DNA from: Synergistaceae bacterium
GTDB taxonomy: Bacteria > Synergistota > Synergistia > Synergistales > Aminobacteriaceae
Length of the DNA: 55,657 nt
Direction of reading: 5' to 3'
NCBI GenBank assembly: GCA_017449135.1
Contig: JAFSKE010000026.1
Span: 1-55,657 of the forward strand
A model generated the notes under the pieces. The model did not search any database, was not told the DNA's origin, and saw nothing but the letters and a program-made list of their open reading frames with translations. Each line of letters begins with the position of its first letter. Positions within the stretch are counted from its first letter, which is position 1. Below are positions 8,069-18,071 of this stretch, piece after piece. The position numbers and the translations under genes are program-made.

Positions 8069-10420
8069 TTATTCTCTTCCTCTCCTTCTGTCTCCTCTTG
8101 CACGTCTGTTATCGAAATCGTTTCTCGTAGACCTGTTCGATGAGTAACCCCTTTCAAGATAGCCGCCCAATTTCGTAGCTTTTGCAACAGCCTTAGGTGT
8201 AACTCTGTCTTTCATTGAGAAACTTGAATAGCCTCGTGATGAGAGACTCGTGATTAAATTCTCTCGTTCACGTTCATCAGGCAAAGCATATGCAAGCCCG
8301 GCCTCCCTGACTTTTTCTTCGTTAGCTAAAGCCCTTCGTCTGCTCAAATTAGCACGTCCCTGATCGTCAATTTCTTTTACCATGACAAGAACTTTATCGC
8401 CGACTTTGAAAATATCTTCGACACGTTGAACTCTGTTTGAACTAATTTCGCTGACATGCAACATGCCTTCTTTGCCAGGCTGACATTCAACAAAAGCTCC
8501 GAAGCCCGTAATTCTCGTAATCGGCCCATAGAAAATTTCGCCTATGGTTAAGTCTTTAATTATCGACATTACAATAGCCCTTGCGTCCTCAACATGAGCC
8601 ATTGTAGGCCCTAAAATCGTAACTGTTCCGTCATCTTCAATTTCCATTTTAACGCCTGCATTTACGGTTATGCTGCGAACGACTTTACCGCCGGGACCGA
8701 TAATATCTCTGATTTTTTCGGGATCAATTTCAAACGATATAATTCTCGGTGCATTCTGAGATAATTTATTCGGAACAGGTATAGCATCTTCCATTTTTTC
8801 GAGAATCTCAAAACGTGCTTTTCGTGCCTGATTTAGAGCCTGTTCGAGAATTTCGCGCGTAATCCCTCCAGCTTTGTTATCCATTTGGAGAGCCGTAATT
8901 CCTGCCCTTGTTCCTGCGACTTTGAAATCCATATCGCCGTAATGATCTTCAAGGCCTTGAATGTCGGTTAAAATTTGAACTTTCTCGCCCTCTTTGATTA
9001 AGCCCATAGCGATTCCTGCAACATGACAGCGAATCGGGACTCCTGTCTGCATTAAAGCTAAACTCCCTCCACAGATACTTGCCTGAGAACTTGAGCCGTT
9101 AGATTCCATGATGTCCGAAACAACACGAATAACATATGGAAATTCATCTTCAGTCGGAATTACAGGTAAAATTGCACGTTCAGCTAATGCACCATGACCG
9201 ATTTCACGCCTTCCCGGACTTCTTATAGCTCTGACTTCGCCGACAGCATAAGGAGGAAAATTATAATGCAGCAAAAATCTTTTCGCAGGTTCATTAAGTT
9301 TAATACCGTCCTGAATCTGGTCATCTTCGCCGATCATTCCAAGCGTTACGGTTGCAAGCGATTGAGTTTCCCCTCGTGTGAACAGAGCAGAGCCGTGTAC
9401 TTTAGGCAAAATATCAAGTTCACATGAAATTGGGCGGATTTGATTCATTTTTCTGCCGTCAACTCTGATATTTTCGTTAATGATAATGGCTCTCATGATT
9501 TCTTTTGTGCGTTTGTCAATGTAGCCGGTGATGTAAAATTCTTTGTCGGGATCTTCTTTGATGATTTCGCTGAAGAGTTCAAGTGCTTTAGTTTTGATTT
9601 CGCTGATTTTTTCTTCTCTTGGTTTCTTCTCCTGGATTCTGACTGCCGTATCAATTTCACTGTCAAAATTTTCTCTGATTTTTTCGTCTATTTCGGGAAT
9701 TTTTTCGGGGATTTGAATTTCTCTTTGAGGTTTTCCGATTTCACTTTTCATTTGATTAATGACGGCTATTATTTTCTTAATTTCCGAGTGTGCGAGCTGT
9801 AATGCGTCAATCATTAACTCTTCTGAAACTTCATAAGAACCTGATTCAACCATTGTGATGCCGTCTTCATGTCCTGCAACGATTAAATTAAGCATTGAGT
9901 TATTCATTTGTTTTTCAGTCGGATTAACGATTAAATTTCCTCCGACAAGACCGATTCTGACAGCACCTACAGGCCCTCCCCAAGGGATTCCCGAAATTGC
10001 AAGTGCTGCACTTGTTCCGTTAATTCCCAAGATGCTTGGAGGGTTAGTCTGATCCATTGCCATAACCGTTTCAACAATTTGAATTTCGTTTCTCATGTCA
10101 TCGCCGAATAATGAACGAATTGAACGGTCGCAGACTCTTGACGCTAAAATTGCACTGTCAGCAGGCTTACCTTCACGCTTAATAAAACCTCCAGGAATTT
10201 TACCTGCTGAATAATATCTTTCTTCGTAATCAACTACCAATGGGAAAAAATCAATTCCCGTCCTTGCTGTGTCTGACATACAGGCTGTACATAATAAAAC
10301 TGTTTCTCCGTGTGATGCCATAATTGCTCCATCAGCCTGTTTTGCGATTTTTCCTGTCTTAAAAACAATAGGTTCTTCCCCGATTTCGACAGTGTAAACT
10401 TTTTCCTGATTCAAATTCAA
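8069..10420 (-). CDS. pnp: Polyribonucleotide nucleotidyltransferase (PNPase)
   Basis: Phosphorolytic 3'-5' exoribonuclease of mRNA turnover. 783 residues. Two RNase PH domains (roughly 10-215 and 315-540) flank a helical linker; then a KH domain (IRDIIGPGGKVVRSI) and an S1 domain (ITRITGFGAFVECQPGKEG). After residue 690 there is a basic Arg/Gly-rich tail ending RRARGDRRRGRE, longer than in E. coli, probably for RNA binding. The start is TTG (10418-10420), with AGGAG about 12 bases before it; the next in-frame TTG is two codons on. Head-to-head with uvrC and sharing its 72-base upstream region. Confidence 0.97.
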   Translation of the reverse strand: MNLNQEKVYTVEIGEEPIVFKTGKIAKQADGAIMASHGETVLLCTACMSDTARTGIDFFPLVVDYEERYYSAGKIPGGFIKREGKPADSAILASRVCDRSIRSLFGDDMRNEIQIVETVMAMDQTNPPSILGINGTSAALAISGIPWGGPVGAVRIGLVGGNLIVNPTEKQMNNSMLNLIVAGHEDGITMVESGSYEVSEELMIDALQLAHSEIKKIIAVINQMKSEIGKPQREIQIPEKIPEIDEKIRENFDSEIDTAVRIQEKKPREEKISEIKTKALELFSEIIKEDPDKEFYITGYIDKRTKEIMRAIIINENIRVDGRKMNQIRPISCELDILPKVHGSALFTRGETQSLATVTLGMIGEDDQIQDGIKLNEPAKRFLLHYNFPPYAVGEVRAIRSPGRREIGHGALAERAILPVIPTEDEFPYVIRVVSDIMESNGSSSQASICGGSLALMQTGVPIRCHVAGIAMGLIKEGEKVQILTDIQGLEDHYGDMDFKVAGTRAGITALQMDNKAGGITREILEQALNQARKARFEILEKMEDAIPVPNKLSQNAPRIISFEIDPEKIRDIIGPGGKVVRSITVNAGVKMEIEDDGTVTILGPTMAHVEDARAIVMSIIKDLTIGEIFYGPITRITGFGAFVECQPGKEGMLHVSEISSNRVQRVEDIFKVGDKVLVMVKEIDDQGRANLSRRRALANEEKVREAGLAYALPDERERENLITSLSSRGYSSFSMKDRVTPKAVAKATKLGGYLERGYSSNRSTRNDFDNRRARGDRRRGRE

Positions 10421-10492
10421 AATTATTTTTTACTCCTCTTAGTTATAATTGAAAGATATAATATCATAATGTAAAAGGGGAGTAACGCTAAA
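10421..10492. promoter_or_regulatory. Divergent promoter region pnp / uvrC
   Basis: Seventy-two bases between divergent genes. Two perfect TATAAT boxes read on the plus strand (10444-10449 and 10457-10462), suited to uvrC; a TGATATTAT box reads on the minus strand for pnp. AGGGGAG before the uvrC ATG and AGGAG before pnp are the ribosome sites. Confidence 0.6.
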
Positions 10493-11776
10493 ATGAATGC
10501 AAAAATTTCGTCAATATTAAAAAATCTTCCCGAACGTCCGGGAGTATATTTAATGAGAAATTCAGATGGCGAGATAATTTACGTTGGCAAAGCAAAAAAA
10601 TTAAAACGCAGGGTAAGTTCATATTTCAGACATCATTTATCACCGAGATTAAATAAACTTGTCGAATTAATCGATGACATTTCAATTATCAGAACTGAAA
10701 CAGAAGCAGAAGCCTTAATCGTTGAAGCGAAATTAATTAAAAGATATTCGCCTTTCTTTAATATTGAGTTAAAAATGAGCGAAAAATATCCTTACGTTAA
10801 AATCACTAACGAAGAATATCCCAGAATCGAAATTACAAGACATAAACAAAATGACGGTGCAAAATATCTCGGAGCCTTTGTTGACGCAGGAAATATCAGG
10901 GAATTAATGAGACTTTTTGAGCGTTATTTTCCGTTGAGAGTCTGCAAATCAAAAATTAATCCAGACCCAAATAAAAGACCCTGCATAGAATATAATTTGG
11001 GACGTTCAATGGGTGCTTGTGCAGGAATGTGTAAAAAATCAGAATATCTCGAAAGAGTTACGGATATAATTTTGTTGTTTGAGGGTAAAAATGCCGAGCT
11101 GACTGACAGATTAAAAACTCGAATGAACGAAGCCGCTAAAAATATGGAATTTGAGAAAGCCGCTAACTTTAGAGACGCAATCAGAGCAATTTGGAAGTTA
11201 TCGCAGCAAAAAATTTCGTCAGTTTTACAACAGGATTTAGACAATGAAACTTGGAATGTATTAAACAGGATTCAGGAACTTTTTGGGTTAAAAACTCTTG
11301 CTTGGAGAATTGACGCATTCGACATCTCACACACTTCCGGCCATGATACTTACGGCTGTTGTGTAGTGTTTGAACAGGGAAGGCCGAATAAAAATTTATA
11401 TCGAAAATTCAAAATCCGATCGTTAAAAGACGGAGAAATTGACGATTTTCAATCAATTTATGAAACTGTTAAACGTCGTTATTCTCACGTAATCGACAAT
11501 TCAGAACCCGCCCCGCAGTTAGCTTTAATCGACGGTGGAGAAATTCAGCTTGAATACGCAATGAAGGCTTTGAAGGAATTAAATTTTGATTTACCTTTGA
11601 TTTCACTTGCAAAACGTGAGGAATTAATATTTATCCCGAATAAAAAAGAACCTTTGAGACTTGAAAGAAGCGATCCAGCTCTTCAATTACTTCAAAGGTT
11701 AAGGGACGAGGTACACAGATTTGTAATTACTACTCACAGACATGCACGTGAGAAAAGGTTACTTCATGGGAATTAA
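10493..11776 (+). CDS. uvrC: UvrC-type excinuclease subunit, short form
   Basis: Nuclease subunit of nucleotide excision repair. The N-terminus is a GIY-YIG domain (PGVYLMRN, IIYVGKAKKLKRR), followed by CxxC-type cysteines (CIEYN, CAGMCKK), a UVR motif (MEFEKAANFRDAI) and an RNase H-like domain with FDISHTSG, LIDGG and DEVHRF, so both incision centres look intact. At 427 residues it is well below the usual 580-620: the stretch between UVR motif and RNase H domain is much reduced, and the C-terminal tandem helix-hairpin-helix domain is absent, the protein ending shortly after the FVITTHRHAR motif. The 3' end overlaps the convergent corC-like gene by 18 bases. Confidence 0.85.
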   Translation: MNAKISSILKNLPERPGVYLMRNSDGEIIYVGKAKKLKRRVSSYFRHHLSPRLNKLVELIDDISIIRTETEAEALIVEAKLIKRYSPFFNIELKMSEKYPYVKITNEEYPRIEITRHKQNDGAKYLGAFVDAGNIRELMRLFERYFPLRVCKSKINPDPNKRPCIEYNLGRSMGACAGMCKKSEYLERVTDIILLFEGKNAELTDRLKTRMNEAAKNMEFEKAANFRDAIRAIWKLSQQKISSVLQQDLDNETWNVLNRIQELFGLKTLAWRIDAFDISHTSGHDTYGCCVVFEQGRPNKNLYRKFKIRSLKDGEIDDFQSIYETVKRRYSHVIDNSEPAPQLALIDGGEIQLEYAMKALKELNFDLPLISLAKREELIFIPNKKEPLRLERSDPALQLLQRLRDEVHRFVITTHRHAREKRLLHGN

Positions 11777-13000
11777 TTTCAACATTGTAATTCTGTGATC
11801 TTCGAGTCCTTCAACTTTTATCTGCCAGCCGTTGTACTCGAAGATTTCGCCTTCTTCAGGAAAACTGCCCGACAAAGTTAATACAAGTCCGCCTAAACTT
11901 TCAGCGTCTTCACTCTCAAATTCCGTGCCCAATTCCTCGCTAAGATTTTCAAGGCTTATGACTCCCTGTACAAGATATGAGCCGTCATCAAGTTTTTGAA
12001 TTTCGGGTGTCTCTTGATCGTATTCGTCTTGAATTTCGCCGACAATCTGTTCCAAAATATCCTCCATTGTTACAAGTCCTGCAACACCGCCGTATTCGTC
12101 AACGATAATTGCAATATGGATATGTTCACGACGCATATTTTCGAGAAGCTCGGCAGTCCTGATTGTTTCGGGAACGAAAATCGGTTTCCGCAATAAATTT
12201 CTGACATCACAATCTAAGTTAGAGTCAAGCAAATTTTTCAGTGTGTCTTTAACATACAAAATTCCGATTATGTTGTCAGGGCTTTCCTCATAAACCGGGA
12301 TTCTTGAATGGCCTTCTTCAATGAATAATTTAACGGCATCAGCGAGAGTATTATCGGCTTCAAGAAAAATCATGTCAGTTCTTGGAACCATGATTTCATG
12401 GACTTTTGTTTCGTCGAAGTCAATAATTCCGTCAATCATTCTTCTTTCACTGGCTTCTAATGCACCGCTTTCCTCGCCGATTTTTACGACCTGTTCAATT
12501 TCATCACGAGTAACAAAAACCTGTTGAGTTCCTAAATCAATATGCAACAAAAATCCGATTCCTGTTACACATTTTTTCATTGCCCAAGCTATCGGAGAAA
12601 TTAAAAACGCTAAAATCCTTAAAATCGGAGACGAAAAAATTAAAACATTTTCAGAATAAACCATTGCGGCACTTTTAGGGAGAATTTCACCTAAAATAAC
12701 GATTAAGACTGTCATTACAGGTACAACGAAAACTAAAGCCGACGAGCCGAATAAATTTAACACAACACTTGAAGCCAAAGCCGAAGCAGAAATGTTTACG
12801 ACGTTATTAGCAATTAAACATACCGTTAAAGCCTCTTGTGTGTCATCAATCAGCCATTGAAACGTTGAATTTAAGAATTTATATTTTCCCTGTTCCTGCA
12901 AAGTTCTTAATTTTCCCGTCCCAGTAGCAGTTATGGAAGTTTCCGCACCGCTGAAAAATGCTGAAAGGAGAAACAAAATCACAAAGCCTAAAATTATCAT
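11759..13000 (-). CDS. CNNM/CorC-HlyC-type membrane protein with CBS pair
   Basis: Membrane protein of the CNNM (DUF21) family, implicated in Mg2+ or Co2+ efflux/homeostasis. 413 residues: an N-terminal membrane domain with several segments (about 1-175, including FFSGAETSI and the GEILPK motif), a pair of CBS domains (about 195-315, VPRTDMIFL and EYGGVAGLVTMEDILEQIVG) and a C-terminal CorC_HlyC domain (about 330-410). Such proteins are often annotated as hemolysins, without direct evidence here. It follows ybeY by 6 bases, an arrangement common in bacteria (phoH-pgpH-ybeY-corC). A GGAGG lies upstream of the ATG. Confidence 0.9.
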   Translation of the reverse strand: MIILGFVILFLLSAFFSGAETSITATGTGKLRTLQEQGKYKFLNSTFQWLIDDTQEALTVCLIANNVVNISASALASSVVLNLFGSSALVFVVPVMTVLIVILGEILPKSAAMVYSENVLIFSSPILRILAFLISPIAWAMKKCVTGIGFLLHIDLGTQQVFVTRDEIEQVVKIGEESGALEASERRMIDGIIDFDETKVHEIMVPRTDMIFLEADNTLADAVKLFIEEGHSRIPVYEESPDNIIGILYVKDTLKNLLDSNLDCDVRNLLRKPIFVPETIRTAELLENMRREHIHIAIIVDEYGGVAGLVTMEDILEQIVGEIQDEYDQETPEIQKLDDGSYLVQGVISLENLSEELGTEFESEDAESLGGLVLTLSGSFPEEGEIFEYNGWQIKVEGLEDHRITMLKLIPMK

Positions 13001-13006
13001 GATAAG

Positions 13007-13501
13007 TTATTTGTTCCTCCGACAACATGTCATCAGCTTTTCTTTGATTTCGTCCTGAGACTTCCACATCGCAATTTGTTTTTCTTCGGTGTCATGATCA
13101 AAACCCAATAAATGCAAAAACGAATGCGCAATCATCAAGCATATAGCTTCATCGAAATTCATTTCAGAATGCAGCCTTTTAACTTCTTCGGGGCAGATTA
13201 TAATATCACCGAGTGAAAGCACGGGAAGTTCAGGAATTTCAACTGCTTCATCTTCAATCATAGGGAACGACAAAACGTCCGTAGCCTCATCAACATTTCT
13301 GTAATTTCGATTTAATTCACGAATATAATCAGGTTTTACAAAAGAAATCGAAATTTCAACATTCTCGAATTTAGTTGAATCCGGATAAAATTTTTCAAGT
13401 TCGCCCTCAAGAATTTTCTCAATTCCGGAAAAATCGAAAATCGTACAATCGCCTTCGCCTGAAGAATCTTCGGGAGAATCAACGCACAATGATAATTTCA
13501 A
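13007..13501 (-). CDS. ybeY: Endoribonuclease YbeY (16S rRNA maturation)
   Basis: Zinc-dependent endoribonuclease of 16S rRNA 3'-end processing and ribosome quality control. 164 residues. The zinc motif HSFLHLLGFDH (HxxxHxxGxDH) near the C-terminus is complete, and NYRNVDEATDVLSFPM is the conserved family segment. The start is TTG at 13499-13501 with AGAGG about 11 bases before it; the N-terminal 15-20 residues are weakly conserved. It sits downstream of phoH and pgpH, the usual neighbours. Confidence 0.93.
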   Translation of the reverse strand: MKLSLCVDSPEDSSGEGDCTIFDFSGIEKILEGELEKFYPDSTKFENVEISISFVKPDYIRELNRNYRNVDEATDVLSFPMIEDEAVEIPELPVLSLGDIIICPEEVKRLHSEMNFDEAICLMIAHSFLHLLGFDHDTEEKQIAMWKSQDEIKEKLMTCCRRNK

Positions 13502-13554
13502 AAATAAAAACCTCTTTCATAAAAATATTCATAATCCATATATTTTATATTATT

Positions 13555-15678
13555 TTATTTTTTTCGTTCTATCTTCTTTACTTTTCGGGTGTGATACATC
13601 GACATTAAAACCGAAATTAAAGTTTCTTTTATCAATGCAAGATCTTTCAACGTAAAATTAACTTCATCGAATTGATTTTCGTTTATCTTGCTCGTTATAA
13701 CCTGATTAACGATTTTTTCAAGCGTAACGAATGTATCATCAATTTCTCGGATATTTGCGGCTCTGACGGCGGCTTCAACTGAATCGACAATCATTAACAA
13801 CGCTGTTTCCCTTGTCTGAGGTTTAGGCCCAGGATAACAGAACGATGCCCATTCGACATTTTCACCCATTGCAACGGCCTTATTATAAAAATATCTCGTG
13901 CAGGTTGTTCCGTGATGTTCGGCTATGAAATCACGAATACGTTTCGGGAGTTTTGCTTCAAATGCCAAGTCTAAACCGTCCTGAACATGAGATCTGATTG
14001 TCATTGAACTTAACATCGGCGACATTTCGTCATGAGTGTTAATCCCTCCGCCCTGATTTTCAACAAAATATTGAGGTTTTCTAAGTTTTCCGATGTCGTG
14101 ATAATAAGCTCCTGCCCTCAATAAATTAGCGTCCATATTTAATTTCATTCCTACAGCTTCGATTAACGTTGCAATAGTCGAACAGTGTTGATAAGTTCCC
14201 GGAGCGTTTCTCTGTAATTCTCTTAATAACGGGCTTGAAGGGTGAGAGACTTCACGCAAACTCAAAATTGAAAGTACTCCCAAATATTCCTCGAAATACT
14301 GCAAAACTAAAATCATGAAATGAGACATCACAACTTCAAAAATTGTGAACTTTAACAACATCTTCCAGAAAACTCCGAGCGGGATAAATAATCTGAAATC
14401 GTCCTGCACATATGCAACTCCAATATGCTGCCTCAAAAACATTCTAATAGCCATTAAAATAATTGCCGTTAAAATAATTCTTCGTGAAACCTGGCGACGC
14501 GATTCAAGATTACGAAGGAAATAAAAGCCTATTGTTGACGAAAAAATCGCAAGTACTGCAAGTAAAATCTGATACATTACAGCCTGTCCGACAAGGATAA
14601 AAATTCCCGAACATGAGGCCAATAATGCCAGGCAAAACGCTAAATAATCAGGAATGCACAAAAATGAAATCGTTACAGCCGCCAAAGTTCCTGCACCGTA
14701 AATCCCTAAACGCAAAGCTACAGTTTCAGAAATCCAAGCCGTCAAAATTATAAAAACTACACACCACCATGTAGGCTTTTGCTCGCCTGCACCGTGATAT
14801 AAAATGTTCAGCCATAAAGGTAATGAAATCACAAAGATTATTACGGCAAAAATTTCTTTATACGGGAAAACATCTTCCGTGTAGCCCTGAAGCCTTAACA
14901 AAATTGCTGTCTGTTCGGTTACGGTGTCGCCTTTGTTGATTATTACGTCGCCTATTTCAAGCCTTCTGTCTAAAATCGGAACGTCATTAATTGCTGCCTG
15001 ACGTGCAAGTTTAGTTAAATCTTCGTCAACTTTGAAATTCAAATTTCCAAGCCCTATTAAAATCTGATAAACTAAATTTGCATCGCTTACAGACGTTGAG
15101 ACTTTCCCGATTTCCTCCCATAATATCGAAGACATTAAAGCATTGTTACCCCTGTAAACTTTTTCGGATTCTAACCTGTCAATATATGAATTTCCGACAT
15201 TCAAGGCAAGATTCAAAATTCGTGCTTTATCCTCGTTTTTCAAGTGCATAATCGCTCTCAATAGTGCTTCGGGGAAATTTGCAAGATATAAAGTTCTGGC
15301 GGAAATGTCTTTCAAGTCCCTGATAGCTTCGAGTCGTCTCTGAAGTCTTGTTTTAGCTGAAAGATCCCTGACCATGACACCTGCGACGCTTTCAGCAACC
15401 ATAGTCTGCAATGCCTTAGCTGCGTCCATGTCGTCATAACGAATCTGAGAAATTACACGGTAAGTTTCGGGAGAAGGTTTATTGATTGAAAAACTGTCGC
15501 CCCTTTGAGTTAAAACAGCCCATTGAATCAGGACGATTAAAATTCCTGCGACTAATAAAAATATTAACGGTGCAATAAGTTTAGATAAAAAAATAAAGTT
15601 TATTCTCTCGAATAAAGTATCTTTTGTTGAGACTGGAATTTTATATTTATATTTATGCTTCATTTTCGTATTTTGCAT
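13555..15678 (-). CDS. pgpH: 7TM-HD phosphohydrolase, PgpH-like c-di-AMP phosphodiesterase
   Basis: Probable c-di-AMP phosphodiesterase. 707 residues: one N-terminal membrane segment (about 33-52), an extracytoplasmic 7TMR-HDED domain, a bundle of seven membrane segments (about 275-480) and a cytoplasmic HD domain with HCSTIATLIE, YYHDIGKLRKP and EHHGTT metal ligands. That architecture is the PgpH family, which hydrolyses c-di-AMP in Listeria and other bacteria. The first 26 bases overlap the end of phoH; an internal ATG five codons in is an alternative start. Order phoH-pgpH-ybeY supports orthology. A c-di-AMP cyclase is not in the window. Confidence 0.9.
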   Translation of the reverse strand: MQNTKMKHKYKYKIPVSTKDTLFERINFIFLSKLIAPLIFLLVAGILIVLIQWAVLTQRGDSFSINKPSPETYRVISQIRYDDMDAAKALQTMVAESVAGVMVRDLSAKTRLQRRLEAIRDLKDISARTLYLANFPEALLRAIMHLKNEDKARILNLALNVGNSYIDRLESEKVYRGNNALMSSILWEEIGKVSTSVSDANLVYQILIGLGNLNFKVDEDLTKLARQAAINDVPILDRRLEIGDVIINKGDTVTEQTAILLRLQGYTEDVFPYKEIFAVIIFVISLPLWLNILYHGAGEQKPTWWCVVFIILTAWISETVALRLGIYGAGTLAAVTISFLCIPDYLAFCLALLASCSGIFILVGQAVMYQILLAVLAIFSSTIGFYFLRNLESRRQVSRRIILTAIILMAIRMFLRQHIGVAYVQDDFRLFIPLGVFWKMLLKFTIFEVVMSHFMILVLQYFEEYLGVLSILSLREVSHPSSPLLRELQRNAPGTYQHCSTIATLIEAVGMKLNMDANLLRAGAYYHDIGKLRKPQYFVENQGGGINTHDEMSPMLSSMTIRSHVQDGLDLAFEAKLPKRIRDFIAEHHGTTCTRYFYNKAVAMGENVEWASFCYPGPKPQTRETALLMIVDSVEAAVRAANIREIDDTFVTLEKIVNQVITSKINENQFDEVNFTLKDLALIKETLISVLMSMYHTRKVKKIERKK

Positions 15679-16606
15679 AGGCCTGAACGATTTTTTGTAC
15701 TATTTCATGTCTTACAACGTCGGCATCGCTTAAATTAATAAAATCTATTCCCTTAATTCCGCTTAAAATTTCTCTAACGCTTTTTAACCCTGAAGGAGCC
15801 CCGCCGGGTAAATCAACTTGTGTAATATCGCCTGTAACTACAGCTTTTGAACCGAAACCCAATCTTGTTAAAAACATTTTCATTTGCTTGGGTGTAGTGT
15901 TTTGTGCTTCGTCAAGAATTATGAAAGATTCGTTTAACGTTCGTCCCCTCATGTAAGCTAAAGGAACGATCTCAATAACGCCTTTATCAGCATAACGCAA
16001 AAATTTTTCGGGCGATAATAAATCATAAAATGCGTCATATAACGGCCTGACATAGGGTTCAACTTTTTCCCTTAAATCTCCTGGAAGATAACCTAAACTT
16101 TCTCCCGCTTCAACTGCCGGACGGACTAAGACAACACGATTAACTTTCCCTGCTTTCAACATTGAAACGGCTTCACAGACTGCGAGATAAGTTTTTCCGG
16201 TACCAGCAGGGCCTGTAGCAAATAAAATAAAATTATCACGAATCGCTTTAATATATGCACGCTGGCCGGGAGTTTTTGCACGAATAGGCTTTCCCCTTGC
16301 AGTCGTACAGATGATTTCGGAATATAATTCGTTGAGTTTTAATTCGTGTCCTTCAGCTAAAGCGTCCATTGCAGATCTGACATCGGCGGATTTAATTTCG
16401 TGTCCTTTCTCCGCAACTGAAATTAATTCTCTTAAAAGTTTAGCAACGATTTTAACTGGTTCAGGATCAGGGGAGCTGATTTTGACAACCCCGTCATGAA
16501 TTGAAAGTGAAACAGGATAACGGGATTCAATCTCGACAAAATTCTCGTCGTTCTGACCGAGTAATCTTGCCTGAGTGAATCCGTCTCCTGATAAAGGTAT
16601 TTCCAT
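15653..16606 (-). CDS. phoH: PhoH-family ATPase
   Basis: Cytoplasmic PhoH-like ATPase, thought to act in RNA metabolism with YbeY; its exact function is unsettled. 317 residues. A KH-like N-terminal region is followed by Walker A GPAGTGKT (132-139), RPAVEAGESLGYLPGD and a Walker B-type FIILDEAQN, then TGDITQVDLP. It lies 9 bases after the carboxyltransferase gene with no obvious ribosome site, so it is probably read through from upstream, and overlaps pgpH by 26 bases. Confidence 0.95.
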   Translation of the reverse strand: MEIPLSGDGFTQARLLGQNDENFVEIESRYPVSLSIHDGVVKISSPDPEPVKIVAKLLRELISVAEKGHEIKSADVRSAMDALAEGHELKLNELYSEIICTTARGKPIRAKTPGQRAYIKAIRDNFILFATGPAGTGKTYLAVCEAVSMLKAGKVNRVVLVRPAVEAGESLGYLPGDLREKVEPYVRPLYDAFYDLLSPEKFLRYADKGVIEIVPLAYMRGRTLNESFIILDEAQNTTPKQMKMFLTRLGFGSKAVVTGDITQVDLPGGAPSGLKSVREILSGIKGIDFINLSDADVVRHEIVQKIVQAYAKYENEA

Positions 16607-16615
16607 TTTTTATTT

Positions 16616-18013
16616 TTATGCCGGATATGCTTCGGGTGATGCCTGTGCTTGAAGTCCAACGTCTCTTTTGTGAGCTCTTGCGTACTTCTTCGGAAGGAAA
16701 TCTTTTGCAACCTGAGGGAACATAATCCACGTTAAAGCATCTTCGGGTTCAAGTGCCCAAGGTTTGCAGTCTTCACGAGCCTGTTCCATTTCGGGAGCAA
16801 TTTTTTCGCCGGGTCTGCACGTAATCGGTTCTTCGTCTCCGATAGCAAGTTTCTGGACTTCGGGATCTACAGGTGCAGGGGGCTGGCCGTAATAACCCAA
16901 GAAATATTGTTTAATCTCTTTCGGAAATGTTTTCCAGCGACCTCGCAAGACATTAACTGTTGCTTGAGTTCCGACCATTTGGCTTGAAGGCGTAACAAGC
17001 GGAGGATAGCCCATTGCTTTACGGACGACGGGTACTTCGTTCAAAACATCTTCGAGCTTGTCTATTGCGTTCATTTCCTTTAACTGCTTAACCATGTTCG
17101 AGTACATTCCGCCTGGAATCTGATAACGCAGAATATTAATGTCAACTCCTGCAATTTCGGGTAATAAATCTTTGTATTTCTCACGAAGTTTTTTGAAGTG
17201 ATTACAAATCGGGAGTAAATCATCAATTTTAATTCCTGTGTCGTATTCAGTTCCTGCCAAAGCTGCAACAAGCGATTCAGTCGGAGGCTGACTCGTTCCG
17301 AGTGCGAAGGGCGAAATTGCTGTGTCAACAATATCTGCACCGGCTTGAATGCCTGCGTAATATGCCATGCTTGCAAGTCCTGTTGTGTAATGGCTGTGAA
17401 GTTCAACGGGAATGCTGACACGTTCCTTGATTGCTTTGACAAGTTCTGCACAGTCATTCGGAGCGATTAAACCGGCCATGTCTTTAATAGCGATTGAGTC
17501 GGCTCCCATTTCCTCCATTTTCTTTGCCATGCTTGCAAAAGTTTCAAGGGTGTGAACGGGCGATAATGTGTAGCTCATGCAAAGCTGTAAGTGTGCGCCT
17601 TCTTTTTTCGTCTGATCGGCGGCGACTTCAACATTTCTTAAATCGTTAAGTGCATCGAAGCAGCGAATAATATCAATTCCGTTTCCGACAGCTTTTTTAA
17701 CAAATTCACGGACTACATCATCGGCATAATGACGATAACCGACAAGATTTTGACCTCTCAATAACATTTGTAATTTTGCATTTTTAACTCTTGCACGGAT
17801 TAATCGCAATCTTTCCCAAGGGTCTTCGTCAAGGAATCTCATTGCCGAGTCAAAAGTTGCTCCGCCCCACATTTCAAGAGCCCAATAACCTGCGTTATCC
17901 ATGTATTCAAGAACGGGGAGCATGTCATCAGTTGTCATTCTTGTTGCGATTAAAGACTGATGAGCATCTCGCAAACCTGTTTCGGTAATTCTGACTTTTT
18001 TTTCTCCTGCCAT
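16616..18013 (-). CDS. Oxaloacetate decarboxylase alpha / pyruvate carboxylase subunit B-type carboxyltransferase
   Basis: Biotin-dependent carboxyltransferase domain that moves CO2 between carboxybiotin and pyruvate/oxaloacetate. 465 residues. TIM-barrel signatures: TGLRDAHQSLIATR (metal Asp), MWGGATFD, the carbamylated-lysine motif IKDMAG, and ELHSHYTTG (metal His pair). The PYC_OADA conserved domain follows. The C-terminal biotinyl domain (MKM motif) is missing and the protein ends after a variable tail, so it must work with a separate biotin carrier, as in OadA1, PycB or transcarboxylase 5S. Which of these partners it has cannot be decided here. Strong AGGAGG before the ATG. Confidence 0.9.
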   Translation of the reverse strand: MAGEKKVRITETGLRDAHQSLIATRMTTDDMLPVLEYMDNAGYWALEMWGGATFDSAMRFLDEDPWERLRLIRARVKNAKLQMLLRGQNLVGYRHYADDVVREFVKKAVGNGIDIIRCFDALNDLRNVEVAADQTKKEGAHLQLCMSYTLSPVHTLETFASMAKKMEEMGADSIAIKDMAGLIAPNDCAELVKAIKERVSIPVELHSHYTTGLASMAYYAGIQAGADIVDTAISPFALGTSQPPTESLVAALAGTEYDTGIKIDDLLPICNHFKKLREKYKDLLPEIAGVDINILRYQIPGGMYSNMVKQLKEMNAIDKLEDVLNEVPVVRKAMGYPPLVTPSSQMVGTQATVNVLRGRWKTFPKEIKQYFLGYYGQPPAPVDPEVQKLAIGDEEPITCRPGEKIAPEMEQAREDCKPWALEPEDALTWIMFPQVAKDFLPKKYARAHKRDVGLQAQASPEAYPA

Positions 18014-18071
18014 AAAAATTTTTTCCTCCTGTTTATGTCAAATATTAAAAGTTAATTTTTATTTTGAGTTT

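Noticed and set aside
9440-9802. 120-residue plus-strand frame opposite pnp
   Set aside because: Lies entirely antisense to conserved pnp codons, is Phe-rich as a shadow of Lys/Glu-rich sequence, and has no ribosome site.
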